Assembly: GCF_005405345.1 (NCBI RefSeq)
Contig: NZ_BJDW01000025.1
Span: forward strand, 1-37,986
Source: Enterococcus viikkiensis
Lineage (GTDB): Bacteria; Bacillota; Bacilli; Lactobacillales; Enterococcaceae
Direction: 5' to 3'
DNA: 37,986 nucleotides
Shown: positions 14,213-22,023 of the stretch, in pieces
Position numbering within the stretch: position 1 is the stretch's first letter
Layout: the number at the start of each line of letters is the position of its first letter
The notes under the pieces: generated by a model
Database searches by the model: none
The model's input: the letters and a program-made list of their open reading frames with translations, nothing else
Told to the model about the DNA's origin: nothing
Position numbers and translations under genes: made by a program

Positions 14213-14543
14213 TAAACGAGAGCGCAAAAATTCTAGGCTACTCACAAATAACCTAGAAAAAAAGGAGGTGAACAGCTCCCTTCTTGATTTCTACAATCTT
14301 AGCGTTCTTGATGACGGCACACCAAAAAAATAAAAAAGATTGGAAGTGAAAACTCCTTTCTTCTAAATGTCTCGTGCCGTCTATTGTTATGTCACTTCAA
14401 GCAACTGAAACAACGTGTTGGAACGTTGGGCGTGGAAGGATTTATTCTGAAACGTTTAAACATTGGCTATCTCGTCATAGCCTTATCGGTCAGTAAGCGG
14501 GGAAGGACAATCCAAACCGCCTCTGCTGACAATACATAATCGA

Positions 14544-14567
14544 GATCACTCATCGAGTGGTCTTTTT
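14544..14567 (+). terminator. Rightward terminator of the leader RNA
   Basis: An 8-bp stem (GATCACTC with GAGTGGTC, one wobble) with a three-base loop is followed by TTTTTATT. It would end a transcript from the late promoter after about 450 bases, so late genes need either read-through or a second promoter. Confidence 0.7.
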
Positions 14568-14617
14568 ATTATGGCCGAAAACATACATTTTTGATGGCCT
14601 AGAAGGAGAAGTAGAAC

Positions 14618-14683
14618 ATGAAACAAGTGCTAGATCGGATCAAACGTTTATTTGGCAAGAGTAACGGGCTGGTGACTAGATAA
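14618..14683 (+). CDS. 21-residue basic peptide
   Basis: Open frame of 21 codons with AAGGAG nine bases before its ATG. The peptide (MKQVLDRIKRLF, then GKSNGLVTR) is basic and could form an amphipathic helix. It lies between the leader terminator and the leftward terminator at 14692-14720. No family recognised. The ribosome site is the main support. It could be a leader peptide or a membrane-active peptide. Confidence 0.4.
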   Translation: MKQVLDRIKRLFGKSNGLVTR

Positions 14684-14691
14684 TAGAGAAC

Positions 14692-14720
14692 ACAAAAATA
14701 GACCGCTGTTTCCGCAGCGG
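14692..14720 (-). terminator. Leftward terminator 3
   Basis: CCGCTG (14703-14708) pairs with CAGCGG (14715-14720). On the minus strand the hairpin is followed by TCTATTTTTG. The plus strand side has no T run. It is the third leftward intrinsic terminator in a 1.3-kb stretch where all recognised genes point right. Confidence 0.6.
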
Positions 14721-14877
14721 CCTAATAAAACAAATTTTAATTACCAATCGTAGAAAAAATATATCATAATAACGCTTACAGTACATTAGAAAAGAGAACG
14801 AAAACAATTAGAGTTTAATTTTTCTTAGAAGTCTTTTTTTACAAAACAAACACAGATAGCGAGGTGGTGGAATATGG

Positions 14878-15408
14878 ATGGCTAAACTAACAGAAAAACA
14901 ACATCGTTTTGCAGATGAATATATTCGATTAGGCAATGCAACGGAAGCGGCAAGGCTGGCGGGGTATAAAAAGCCTAATCCACAAGGTACAGAAAACCTA
15001 GCAAAACCTAGTATTAAATCCTATATTAACGGCGTTCTTGAAGAAATGGCATCGAAGCGAATTATGCAGGCTTCTGAAGCTATGGAACTGTTAACTACTA
15101 TTGCTCGTGGCGAAATGGAAGAGACAATGTATATAGGTACTTCTGACGGTGTAATCACTATCGAGGATAAAAAGCCGGACATAAATCAACGAACCACCGC
15201 TTTGAAAGAGATACTTAAACGTTATCCAATTGATCGTGAAGGTAAAGAACGATTATTACAAGCTCAAGCAGACAAGGCTACAGCAGAAGCCGCACTTGCT
15301 AAGAATAAAGCTGATAAATTAACTCAAAGCGGAAAAGTTAATGAGTTGTTACAATCGCTTCTAGACGTTAAGTCTGGAGGTGATGGAAGTGGTCAAGCTG
15401 ATGTTTAG
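14878..15408 (+). CDS. terS: Terminase small subunit
   Basis: DNA-recognition subunit of the packaging motor. The 176-residue product begins with the typical KLTEKQHRFADEYIRLGNAT and the helix-turn-helix EAARLAGYKKPN, followed by a central oligomerisation region and a helical, alanine-rich C-terminus. The GAGGTGG ribosome site lies upstream. In the ancestral arrangement terL starts inside its 3' end (GTG at 15389). That start is still present but leads only nine codons before a stop, because an HNH endonuclease gene now separates terS and terL. Confidence 0.9.
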   Translation: MAKLTEKQHRFADEYIRLGNATEAARLAGYKKPNPQGTENLAKPSIKSYINGVLEEMASKRIMQASEAMELLTTIARGEMEETMYIGTSDGVITIEDKKPDINQRTTALKEILKRYPIDREGKERLLQAQADKATAEAALAKNKADKLTQSGKVNELLQSLLDVKSGGDGSGQADV

Positions 15409-15418
15409 TTCCGTATAA
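15389..15418 (+). pseudogene. Stranded original start of terL
   Basis: GTG at 15389 is preceded by GGAGGTGA at ideal spacing and opens a nine-codon frame (MVKLMFSSV) ending in TAA. The true terL coding sequence resumes beyond the HNH gene with a similar beginning (LLKFSTKQ). This looks like the original terL start, cut off when the HNH cassette was inserted. Confidence 0.55.
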
Positions 15419-15468
15419 TAATGAATAGTTCCCGAAGTTGTGGTAAAATATAATCACGAGGTGATTAT

Positions 15469-15999
15469 ATGGAAATGTGGAAAAGAATAACAGATTACCC
15501 TAACTATGAAGTGAGCAGCTTGGGGAACATTAGAAATTCAAGAGGCAAAATAATGAAACAGAGAGTCACTAGGCGTAATTATAAAGAAATCGGACTAAGA
15601 AATGGCACCGATAAACAGAAGTTTTTCTTAATACACAGGCTGGTCGCTAAGTATTTTCTAGAGGAAATCGAATCGAAAGCGTATGTTAACCACAAAGATG
15701 GAGATACGTATAATAATAACGTTAATAATCTAGAGTGGGTCACACAATCTGAAAATCAGTTACATGCTTACAAAACAGGTCTTCAGAAACTGACACCAGA
15801 GCAAGTAGAGAGACTCAGAGGCTTCGCTGAGGACAAGAAACGTCCTATAAGAGTAGTAAATAAAAAGCTAGGAATAGATGCAGCTTTCGACAGCATCGCT
15901 GAAGCAGCGTCAAACGTAGAGTGTAACGAAAAGACTTTAAGAAATGTTTTGAAAGGTCGAAATAAATCGAGATTAGGTTATAAGGTCACATATCTGTGA
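15469..15999 (+). CDS. HNH homing endonuclease (NUMOD4-HNH)
   Basis: Product of 176 residues with three modules: a NUMOD4 segment (WKRITDYPNYEVSSLGNIRN, about 4-23), an HNH_3 core (HRLVAKYFL, then VNHKDGDTYNNNVNNLEWVT) and a C-terminal NUMOD/HTH part (IAEAASNVECNEKTLRNVLKG). Free-standing endonucleases of this type spread by cutting related phages near their own insertion site. It carries its own expression signals: a TATAAT at 15449-15454 (weak -35) and a terminator overlapping its 3' end. It is inserted in the 5' end of terL, and about 110 bases downstream terL has a 5-base insertion at its P-loop codons. Confidence 0.9.
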   Translation: MEMWKRITDYPNYEVSSLGNIRNSRGKIMKQRVTRRNYKEIGLRNGTDKQKFFLIHRLVAKYFLEEIESKAYVNHKDGDTYNNNVNNLEWVTQSENQLHAYKTGLQKLTPEQVERLRGFAEDKKRPIRVVNKKLGIDAAFDSIAEAASNVECNEKTLRNVLKGRNKSRLGYKVTYL

Positions 16000-16007
16000 T
16001 CTTTTTT
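15984..16007 (+). terminator. Terminator at the 3' end of the HNH gene
   Basis: GGTCACA (15984-15990) pairs with TGTGATC (15995-16001), one wobble pair, with a four-base loop, then six T. The hairpin overlaps the last codons of the HNH gene. Having its own terminator within the late operon suggests the endonuclease unit arrived as a cassette. It may reduce terL expression. Confidence 0.65.
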
Positions 16008-16032
16008 GTTTTAGGAGAGAGGGTGATAGACC

Positions 16033-17324
16033 TTGTTAAAATTCAGTACCAAACAAACTCAAAACATTAATCAAGTAATTTCAGGTATAACTTTTGAATT
16101 AAACGAGGGCACTTAACTCCCCGGAGCGGAAAAACCACTGCTGATATCTTTAAAATGGCAGACTTCTATTTACGTTCTCCTGACCAAAACCATATGGTCA
16201 CAGCTTATAATCAGGAACAAGCCTATCGGATGTTTATGGATGGCGACGGTCTCGGCTTAGCCCATATATTTGATGGATGTTCTGATATTCGGCATGATGA
16301 ACATGGGGATCATTTGCTTTTATACGCACCAAATGGAGAAAAGAAAATTTATTACAAAGGTGGCGGAAAAGTTAATAGTGTAGGCGCTATTACAGGTATG
16401 TCGCTAGGTTCGGTTACCTTTCTTGAATTTAATCTACTGCATAAAGATTTCATCAATGAGTGCTTTAGGCGGACGTTTGCTGCAGAATGGCGCTATCATC
16501 TAGGCGAACAAAATCCGCCGGCTCCCAACCATCCCAATTTAGAACTGTTAGAACGTTTCGAGAAATCGGGACGTTTTTTATTTAGACATTGGACTCCTGA
16601 TGACAATCCCATTTTGTCTGCTGATCGAAAGCAACAACTGTATGACGAGTTGTCTAGTAGTGAGTATTTACTGGATCGTGACTGGTACGGTAAACGCGTG
16701 CTACCACAAGGTGTTATCTACTCAATGTTTGGGAAAGACAATAAGGTCGAATTAATAAAAGGCCGAGTGATAGAAACGTTCTTTACAGCGGATGGCGGAC
16801 AGTCGGATGCAACTACTTGTGCTTTCTGGTTGGTAACGAATTATGAGGGTAAGTTTTATTTGTACCGTCTTGCTAACTATTATCACAGCGGATCAGACAC
16901 CGGAGTTACTAAAGCTATGTCTATTTATGCTAAAGAGATCAAACAATTTGTGACGTGGTGTTATGACAAGTGGAAAGAACTTCCGCATTGGAATTGGTTC
17001 TTTGTCGATCCAGCTTGTAAAACGCTTAGAACAGAGCTTGAATTGATTGGTGTCGGAACAGAAAAAGCTGACAACAATAGCTCTGACAAAGTATCTAGCA
17101 ATGGAATGAAGATTGAAGTCGGTATTGAGCGACTGCAAAATACGATACAAAGTAAACAATTCTTATTACTAGATACAAACGATAAATTTGATCACTACAA
17201 TTTCGAAAAAGAATTATCTATGTATGTTCGTAACGATAACGGACTACCAATCGACAAATACAATCATGCGCTTGATGAAGCGCGTTACGGCAACAATTAT
17301 TTTTACAAGACTTATATCGCCTAA
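16033..17324 (+). pseudogene. terL: Terminase large subunit, frame broken by a 5-base insertion
   Basis: ATPase/nuclease of the packaging motor. From TTG 16033 (GAGGGTGAT upstream) the frame reads LLKFSTKQ to FELNEGT and stops at TAA 16114-16116. The rest, from PRSGKTTADIFKMADF onward, is in the frame of the ATG at 16155. Removing five bases (TAACT, or equivalently ACTTA) joins NEGT to PRSGKTT and restores the Walker A motif and a 428-residue protein, normal for the family. The nuclease part is intact, with acidic residues in ADGGQSDA, FVDPAC and ALDEARY. Without recoding the long product lacks the P-loop and cannot package DNA. ACT stands on both sides of the stop, so a ribosome hop is possible. 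An assembly error is the simple alternative. Confidence 0.8.
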
Positions 17325-17341
17325 AAGAAAGAGGTGAATTC

Positions 17342-18841
17342 ATGTTTGAGAAATTGAAAAATCTATTGAGAATTGGAGGTGCGAAAGTGGGAGTCGTACA
17401 AACGTTAAATGATATTACTGATCATCCTAAAATATCTACAAACGCGAATGAATTGATGCGAATTCGAGAAAACAAACGGATTTACAGAAATACTTTTGGA
17501 GATGTTACTTATACAAATAGCGACGGCCATGAGATGAAACGCCCGTTTCATTCACTGAATGTGTCTAAAGTCGTTTCAAGAAAGCTTTCTAAGCTCGTCT
17601 TTAATGATGGTTGCGATATTAGTGTGGATGATAAAACTGCAGACAAGTTCTTACAAGAAGTTTTTTCTGATAACAAGTTTCGGAAAAATTTCGGTGAAGA
17701 GCTGGAGGCTGGGTATGCTATCGGCGGCTTAGCTTTGCGGCCTTATGTTGATACGAATACTAATAAGATTCGCATTTCTTATTGTCGAGCGGACACCTTT
17801 TACCCGTTGCAATCAAACACCAATGATATATCAGAAGCGGCAATTGCCACGGTTACGCAGCAAACAGAAGGTCAAAAGACAATCTATTATACGTTGCTTG
17901 AATTTCATGAGTGGGAGAACGGAACGTACTTTATTAGAAATGAGTTGTATCGTTCAGAAGAACAGAGCCAAGTTGGCGTTAAAGTAGCATTGTCTGCGCT
18001 TGATAAATATGCGTCTTTGCAAGAAGAAGTTGCTATGAAGGGCTTTAGTCGTCCACTATTCGTCTACATTAAGTTAGCCGGAAAGAACAATATTGATTTG
18101 AATAGCCCGCTTAGTTTAGGCGTGATCGATAATGCAAAACGGCAATTGATTGATATTAATGAAAAGTACGATGAATTCATGTGGGAAATTGAGGAAGCCA
18201 AACGTAAAATTCTTGCTTCTGATCATTTCTTTAAAGTTCGTTATGACGAAAAAGGTAATCCTACACGTCGCTTCGATAGCAAAACTGGAGTTTTTCAACA
18301 TTTGAAATCTGACGAACCATTTATCGATGAGTTTTCTCCTTCATTACGATCAAAAGAGTTCATCGACAGCATCAACTTTATTCTTCGTATTATCGAACTT
18401 CAGACTGGATTTAGTTCGGGTACGTTCTCATTTGACGGCCAATCAGTCAAAACGGCAACAGAAATCATCAGTGAGAACTCTGAGACGTTCTCTACTCGTT
18501 CTGATAATGTTTTGATCGTTGAAGAAGCGTTGAAAGAACTCATTACTACTATTTTCGAATTGGCTAAAGCCTACAAGCTTTACTCTGGTAAAACAGATGT
18601 TGGAGTAAATATTGATTTTGATGATGGTGTTTTCCAATCACAAGATGCTAAAGCAGATTATTACTCTAAACTGGTTACTGCTGGTCTTTCGTCCAAATTG
18701 TCAGCTATTCAAAAACTGACTGGAGCGACAGAAAAAGAAGCGATGAAAATCATTTACGAGATTAGAGCTGAGAGTCTTGATCTTGATTATTCAACACAAG
18801 AAGAAAATTCTGCTAGATCGATGTTAGGAGATGATGAATAG
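17342..18841 (+). CDS. Portal protein
   Basis: Forms the dodecameric portal ring through which DNA enters the head. The 499-residue product resembles the A118/SPP1-type portals of low-GC siphophages in length and features: an N-terminal helical part, an adaptor-like central region (IRENKRIYRNTFGDVTYTN, RPFHSLNVSKVVSRKLSKLVF), and the C-terminal crown helices (STRSDNVLIVEEALKELITT). It directly follows terL with GAAAGAGGTG before the ATG. The stop overlaps the GTG start of the next gene by one base. Confidence 0.9.
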   Translation: MFEKLKNLLRIGGAKVGVVQTLNDITDHPKISTNANELMRIRENKRIYRNTFGDVTYTNSDGHEMKRPFHSLNVSKVVSRKLSKLVFNDGCDISVDDKTADKFLQEVFSDNKFRKNFGEELEAGYAIGGLALRPYVDTNTNKIRISYCRADTFYPLQSNTNDISEAAIATVTQQTEGQKTIYYTLLEFHEWENGTYFIRNELYRSEEQSQVGVKVALSALDKYASLQEEVAMKGFSRPLFVYIKLAGKNNIDLNSPLSLGVIDNAKRQLIDINEKYDEFMWEIEEAKRKILASDHFFKVRYDEKGNPTRRFDSKTGVFQHLKSDEPFIDEFSPSLRSKEFIDSINFILRIIELQTGFSSGTFSFDGQSVKTATEIISENSETFSTRSDNVLIVEEALKELITTIFELAKAYKLYSGKTDVGVNIDFDDGVFQSQDAKADYYSKLVTAGLSSKLSAIQKLTGATEKEAMKIIYEIRAESLDLDYSTQEENSARSMLGDDE

Positions 18842-19101
18842 TGTCAGATCAATTATTTGAGTGTGGGAAATGTGGTCAGTTAACTCATTTAATCACTGGC
18901 AAAACATGGATGGAAAACGAAATTATTCATGAATATGCTGAATGCGAACATTGCCACAAGAAAACAACTATTTTCTATTCTGGCAAAGAGATTCGCTCGC
19001 TTTTAATTAAACAGAAAAATACTAAGCCAAGTAAATATCGAGCAAAACTTGCAGCTGAGATTCAAAATAAGATGGATAAGTTAAAACAAGAGATGGAGTG
19101 A
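18841..19101 (+). CDS. Small zinc-ribbon protein
   Basis: Product of 86 residues starting at GTG, with TAGGAGATG upstream. Two CxxC pairs (CGKC near the start, CEHC about 27 residues later) form a probable zinc ribbon, followed by a lysine-rich helical tail. It sits between portal and minor head protein in the A118-like arrangement. A structural or assembly role is possible but unproven. Confidence 0.7.
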   Translation: MSDQLFECGKCGQLTHLITGKTWMENEIIHEYAECEHCHKKTTIFYSGKEIRSLLIKQKNTKPSKYRAKLAAEIQNKMDKLKQEME

Positions 19102-19105
19102 TAGC

Positions 19106-20263
19106 ATGATCACACCGCATCAGCTAGATTTGTGGTCCAGCAATATGGGGCACCTCTATCAATCGTTAGAAGGCGAATTAATACGTTTGATCGCTAAACG
19201 ATTGAATAGCGGTCATGACAATATACTCGACTGGCAACAAGAAAAGTTGCAAGAGCTACACTTGTTCAACAAGGACGCGATCAAAGCTATTTCTCAAATC
19301 ACCGGCATTGCAGAATCAGAAGTGACTCGAATATTTGAAACTTCGGGTCAAAAGATTGTTAAAGATATTGATGGTCAATTGCCTTATGATCCGTTACCAT
19401 TACCAAATGATCTAGACGATATCATGAGAGCGTATCATGATCAAGTTTGGTCCGATATTAACAACTACGTGAATCAAACATTGCTATCTACTAACTTTGG
19501 ATATAGTACGGCAACAACTCGAATGTATAACGACATCATTAACAAGACGACTGCTGCTTTTAACAGTGGTCTTTTTACGTTTGATGAAGCGTTGGAAAGG
19601 ACGATTCAAGGATGGGCACAAAAAGGAATTCGTTCAGCGTTCGTTGATAAGGGCGGGCATTCGTGGAGTCTAGAACGATATGTTAGAACGGTTTTGAAGT
19701 CAACACTATCAAATACCTATGATCAGCTTAGGAAAGATCGTATGGAAGAATACGGTGTGCATACAGTTGTGGTAACAAGTCATATGGGAGCACGGCAAGC
19801 ATGTTCGAGAATACAAGGCCACATCGTTGATTTAAGAGAATCGGTTCCTTCAAATAGCGAATACAGAAGTATTTACGATCCTTATTGGCAAGCAGAGTAC
19901 GGAACAGCTGGAGGCCACCGGGGAGTTAATTGCAATCATCTGCACATTCCGTTTATACCTGGCGTTAATACAAACAATCAACCACTTTTTGACCAAAAAG
20001 AAAATGAAAAAGTCGCTGAGCTAACAAAAAAGCAACGAATGTACGAACGACAAATTGTTAAGTTCAAAAAGAATCAAATGGTAGCAGACACCTTAGGTCA
20101 TTCTGGTAGCGCCAAAAAATGGGGACAGAAAGTCCGTGCCATGCAAGCAAAGCAACGTGAGTTAGTTGCATCAAATGAATACTTATCACGCAATTACGCT
20201 AGAGAGAAAGTATACACGCCACTAAACACGCTTATGAAAGATTTTAGATACGATAATTTTTAA
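19106..20263 (+). CDS. Minor capsid protein (Phage_min_cap2 family)
   Basis: Product of 385 residues like the minor head proteins next to the portal in A118-like phages. The recognisable block is VVTSHMGARQACSRIQGHIV, followed by YDPYWQAEYGTAGGHRGVNCNHLHIPFIPG, typical of the family with its conserved His and Cys residues. A helical, charged C-terminus follows. Proteins of this group are thought to sit inside the head and help DNA ejection or portal incorporation. Confidence 0.85.
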   Translation: MITPHQLDLWSSNMGHLYQSLEGELIRLIAKRLNSGHDNILDWQQEKLQELHLFNKDAIKAISQITGIAESEVTRIFETSGQKIVKDIDGQLPYDPLPLPNDLDDIMRAYHDQVWSDINNYVNQTLLSTNFGYSTATTRMYNDIINKTTAAFNSGLFTFDEALERTIQGWAQKGIRSAFVDKGGHSWSLERYVRTVLKSTLSNTYDQLRKDRMEEYGVHTVVVTSHMGARQACSRIQGHIVDLRESVPSNSEYRSIYDPYWQAEYGTAGGHRGVNCNHLHIPFIPGVNTNNQPLFDQKENEKVAELTKKQRMYERQIVKFKKNQMVADTLGHSGSAKKWGQKVRAMQAKQRELVASNEYLSRNYAREKVYTPLNTLMKDFRYDNF

Positions 20264-20275
20264 GGAGTGATCGTT

Positions 20276-20449
20276 ATGGAAAACAGAAACCGCAATAACG
20301 AAAATGATTTTGTAGAGTTCTTCAAAGGTCTTGATGTCAATTATCAAAAGTATCTAATTAACGAAATGCAAAAGAAACCACCAGACGAAAAGGCGCAACC
20401 GCAACAGGCAGTTAGTGCCGGTCAGGTTGGTGATCCAAAGTCTCGTTAG
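20276..20449 (+). CDS. Small hydrophilic protein
   Basis: Product of 57 residues, rich in N, Q, K and P and without hydrophobic segments. The ATG at 20276 has AAGGAGTGATC upstream. Its position between minor capsid and scaffold genes suggests a minor structural or assembly role. No family recognised. Confidence 0.6.
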   Translation: MENRNRNNENDFVEFFKGLDVNYQKYLINEMQKKPPDEKAQPQQAVSAGQVGDPKSR

Positions 20450-20471
20450 CCGCGTGAAGGCTATTTATTTT
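20447..20471 (+). terminator. Weak attenuator between minor head and scaffold genes
   Basis: TAGCC (20447-20451) pairs with GGCTA (20459-20463), then TTTATTTT. The 5-bp stem overlaps the preceding stop codon. It is probably only a partial terminator or RNA-processing signal separating low- and high-level head genes. Confidence 0.35.
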
Positions 20472-20548
20472 GCCCTAACCATGGCGTTAAACTGTTTAAT
20501 CCGATCGTGGTCGTTGCCACGTTAAAACTCGAAAGGATGGAAAAGGTA

Positions 20549-21109
20549 ATGAAAAGAGAACAACTAAAAGATTTAGGTTTATCAGACGAACAAATCGGTT
20601 CAATCATGGCATTACATGGTCAAACGGTTAACGAATTGAATAAAGGGCTAGCTACTGCAGAGCAAGAACGGAATCAATTCAAAGAACAGCTTGATTCAAA
20701 CCAAACTGAACTAAATACATTGAAAGAGTCAGCGAAAGGTAATGAGGAATTAACGCAGAAACTAGCTGATTTGCAAAGTAAGTTCGACACCGTTAAATCT
20801 GAATCAGAAACGAAGCTATTAGAGCAACAAAAAGATTTCGCAATCAAGCTTGCTTTAAAAGAAGCGAGTGCGCTTGATGAAAGCATTGTTTTAAACCTTT
20901 TAGACCGAGACACGATCAAAGTTACTGATAATGGATTGCAGGGCTTAGACGAGCAATTAAAAGGTTTAAAAGAAAACAAAGCTTTCTTGTTTCAAAATAA
21001 AGAACCAGAACAAAAAACGCCGCAAGTGGTGGCTGGTGGAAATCCTGCTGGTGGTAGCGGCGGAGATAAGACAGTATTACAAAAAATTCAGGAAAGATTA
21101 GGTGAATAA
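20549..21109 (+). CDS. Scaffolding protein (Phage_GP20 family)
   Basis: Product of 186 residues, mostly coiled coil ([20 protein letters not shown] and onward), with the conserved C-terminal motif [20 protein letters not shown] of the GP20 family. It guides assembly of the procapsid and leaves before DNA packaging. The ATG at 20549 is preferred, with AAAGGA 11 bases upstream. The frame is open further upstream, but the alternative ATG at 20537 sits on the ribosome site. It lies directly before the major capsid gene. Confidence 0.85.
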   Translation: MKREQLKDLGLSDEQIGSIMALHGQTVNELNKGLATAEQERNQFKEQLDSNQTELNTLKESAKGNEELTQKLADLQSKFDTVKSESETKLLEQQKDFAIKLALKEASALDESIVLNLLDRDTIKVTDNGLQGLDEQLKGLKENKAFLFQNKEPEQKTPQVVAGGNPAGGSGGDKTVLQKIQERLGE

Positions 21110-21111
21110 AT

Positions 21112-21972
21112 ATGGCTTTAGTATTAGATAGTAAAGATTTAGCGATCATCGATAAAGAATTTAAGGCAGACTCTCAAGTTTGGGACGTATTAACTCAAGG
21201 CGCAAAAAGCATTACTGCAGCTGATTTTGTCGGGGTGAATGAAGTTCGAATTAATAAAATGTCGGGGTTTGTTGATGCATCAGCGTATAAACGTAACGGT
21301 GAAAATGCTCGTAACCAAATCAGTATTGCGAAAGAAACGATTAAGCTAACTCATGAAGATTGGTTTGGTTACGACGTGGACCAATTGGACCAATCGGAAA
21401 GTGCTGCATTAACAATTAATAATGTTGTTACAGAACACAAACGGTTAATCACAGTTCCGCGTCGTGACAAAGTAGCGGTTCAGGTAATGTTTGATAATGC
21501 TGGAAACAAAGTTAATGAGACTTTGACAGAAAAAAATATTTTGGCAGCTTATGATGCAGCAGAAGAATACATGACGGACAACGAAGTTCCGGGCGGGTAC
21601 GTGATGTTTGTTTCAGCTGCAACATATCGTTTATTGAAAAATGCAGAAGGTGTGAGCAAAACATTTTCTACTAATCAAATGCAAATTAATGGCATCAACC
21701 GTACTGTAGCTCAAATTGACGGCGGTGTTCCTATTCTAAAAGTTGCTAAAGATCGCATTAGTGGCGTATCTATCGAGGATACAATTAACTTTATTATTAC
21801 GCCTTTAACAGCAATCGCACCGATTGTAAAATTCGGTACAGTCGATACTGTTCCGGCGTCTCAAGATCGTTCTGGATACCGTGATACAATCAAAGGATTA
21901 GATTACTACGATGCTATGGTATTCGACAACGCTAAGAAAGCGATCTATGTTTCTTACGTCCCAAAAGCGTAG
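21112..21972 (+). CDS. Major capsid protein
   Basis: HK97-fold shell protein of 286 residues, starting two bases after the scaffold stop. It resembles A118-type capsid proteins: N-terminal [20 protein letters not shown], a long middle region with [19 protein letters not shown], and the C-terminal [19 protein letters not shown]. Just before the TAG stop lies the slippery sequence C-CCA-AAA. A -1 shift there continues into an 86-residue extension with an immunoglobulin-like domain, so a minor, longer capsid protein of 371 residues is expected. Confidence 0.92.
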   Translation: MALVLDSKDLAIIDKEFKADSQVWDVLTQGAKSITAADFVGVNEVRINKMSGFVDASAYKRNGENARNQISIAKETIKLTHEDWFGYDVDQLDQSESAALTINNVVTEHKRLITVPRRDKVAVQVMFDNAGNKVNETLTEKNILAAYDAAEEYMTDNEVPGGYVMFVSAATYRLLKNAEGVSKTFSTNQMQINGINRTVAQIDGGVPILKVAKDRISGVSIEDTINFIITPLTAIAPIVKFGTVDTVPASQDRSGYRDTIKGLDYYDAMVFDNAKKAIYVSYVPKA

Positions 21973-22023
21973 ACCCCAATGAAGTGACGTTGAGCAAAAA
22001 AACGTTATCTCTAACCGTTGGGG
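21960..22023 (+). promoter_or_regulatory. -1 frameshift signal at the end of the capsid gene
   Basis: The heptamer C-CCA-AAA at 21960-21966 is read in the capsid frame one codon before the GCG-TAG end. Seven bases after it a stem can form: CCCCAA (21974-21979) with TTGGGG (22018-22023), enclosing ACGTT (21987-21991) with AACGT (22002-22006). Slippery site, short spacer and downstream stem together are the standard -1 frameshift signal. Confidence 0.75.

Larger units (their letters stand above)
14120..14567 (+). ncRNA. Candidate structured late-leader RNA
   Basis: Starts just after TATAAT at 14108-14113 and ends at an intrinsic terminator. Stems visible by eye: 14133-14145 with 14194-14207 (9+4 bp) enclosing 14167-14178; 14231-14237 with 14252-14258; 14313-14320 with 14374-14381 (8 bp); 14343-14349 with 14392-14398, which crosses the previous stem as a pseudoknot; 14411-14416 with 14423-14428; 14465-14470 with 14477-14482; a nested hairpin at 14490-14530 (GTCAG/CTGAC, GCGG/CCGC, GGA/TCC); and the terminator 14544-14551 with 14555-14562. 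Large phage RNAs such as ROOL and GOLLD occur in Lactobacillales prophages. Whether this is one of them or new cannot be decided by eye. Confidence 0.5.
14047..14877 (+). other. 830-base region without a sizeable gene
   Basis: Between ArpU and terS no long open frame exists on either strand. In order it holds: tandem TTGGCGGTTTT repeats and a late promoter (14055-14113), a hairpin-rich segment ending in an intrinsic terminator (14120-14567), a 21-codon peptide gene (14618-14683), a leftward terminator (14692-14720), and an A/T-rich stretch with a possible rightward promoter for terS (TTACCA at 14741-14746, CATAAT at 14765-14770, 18-base spacing). Confidence 0.7.

Noticed and set aside
14285-14350. 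Type I toxin peptide starting at TTG 14285
   Set aside because: The perfect ribosome sequence is about 16 bases away, too far, and the peptide (21 residues) matches no toxin family I can recognise with confidence. Kept only as a possibility in the findings.
14120-14720. Firm identification as ROOL or GOLLD RNA
   Set aside because: Location and structure are suggestive, but I cannot match conserved motifs by eye. Left as an unassigned structured RNA.
16155-17324. A functional short terminase starting at ATG 16155
   Set aside because: It would lack the Walker A motif, and no ribosome site precedes this ATG. The upstream sequence plainly encodes the missing N-terminus in another frame.
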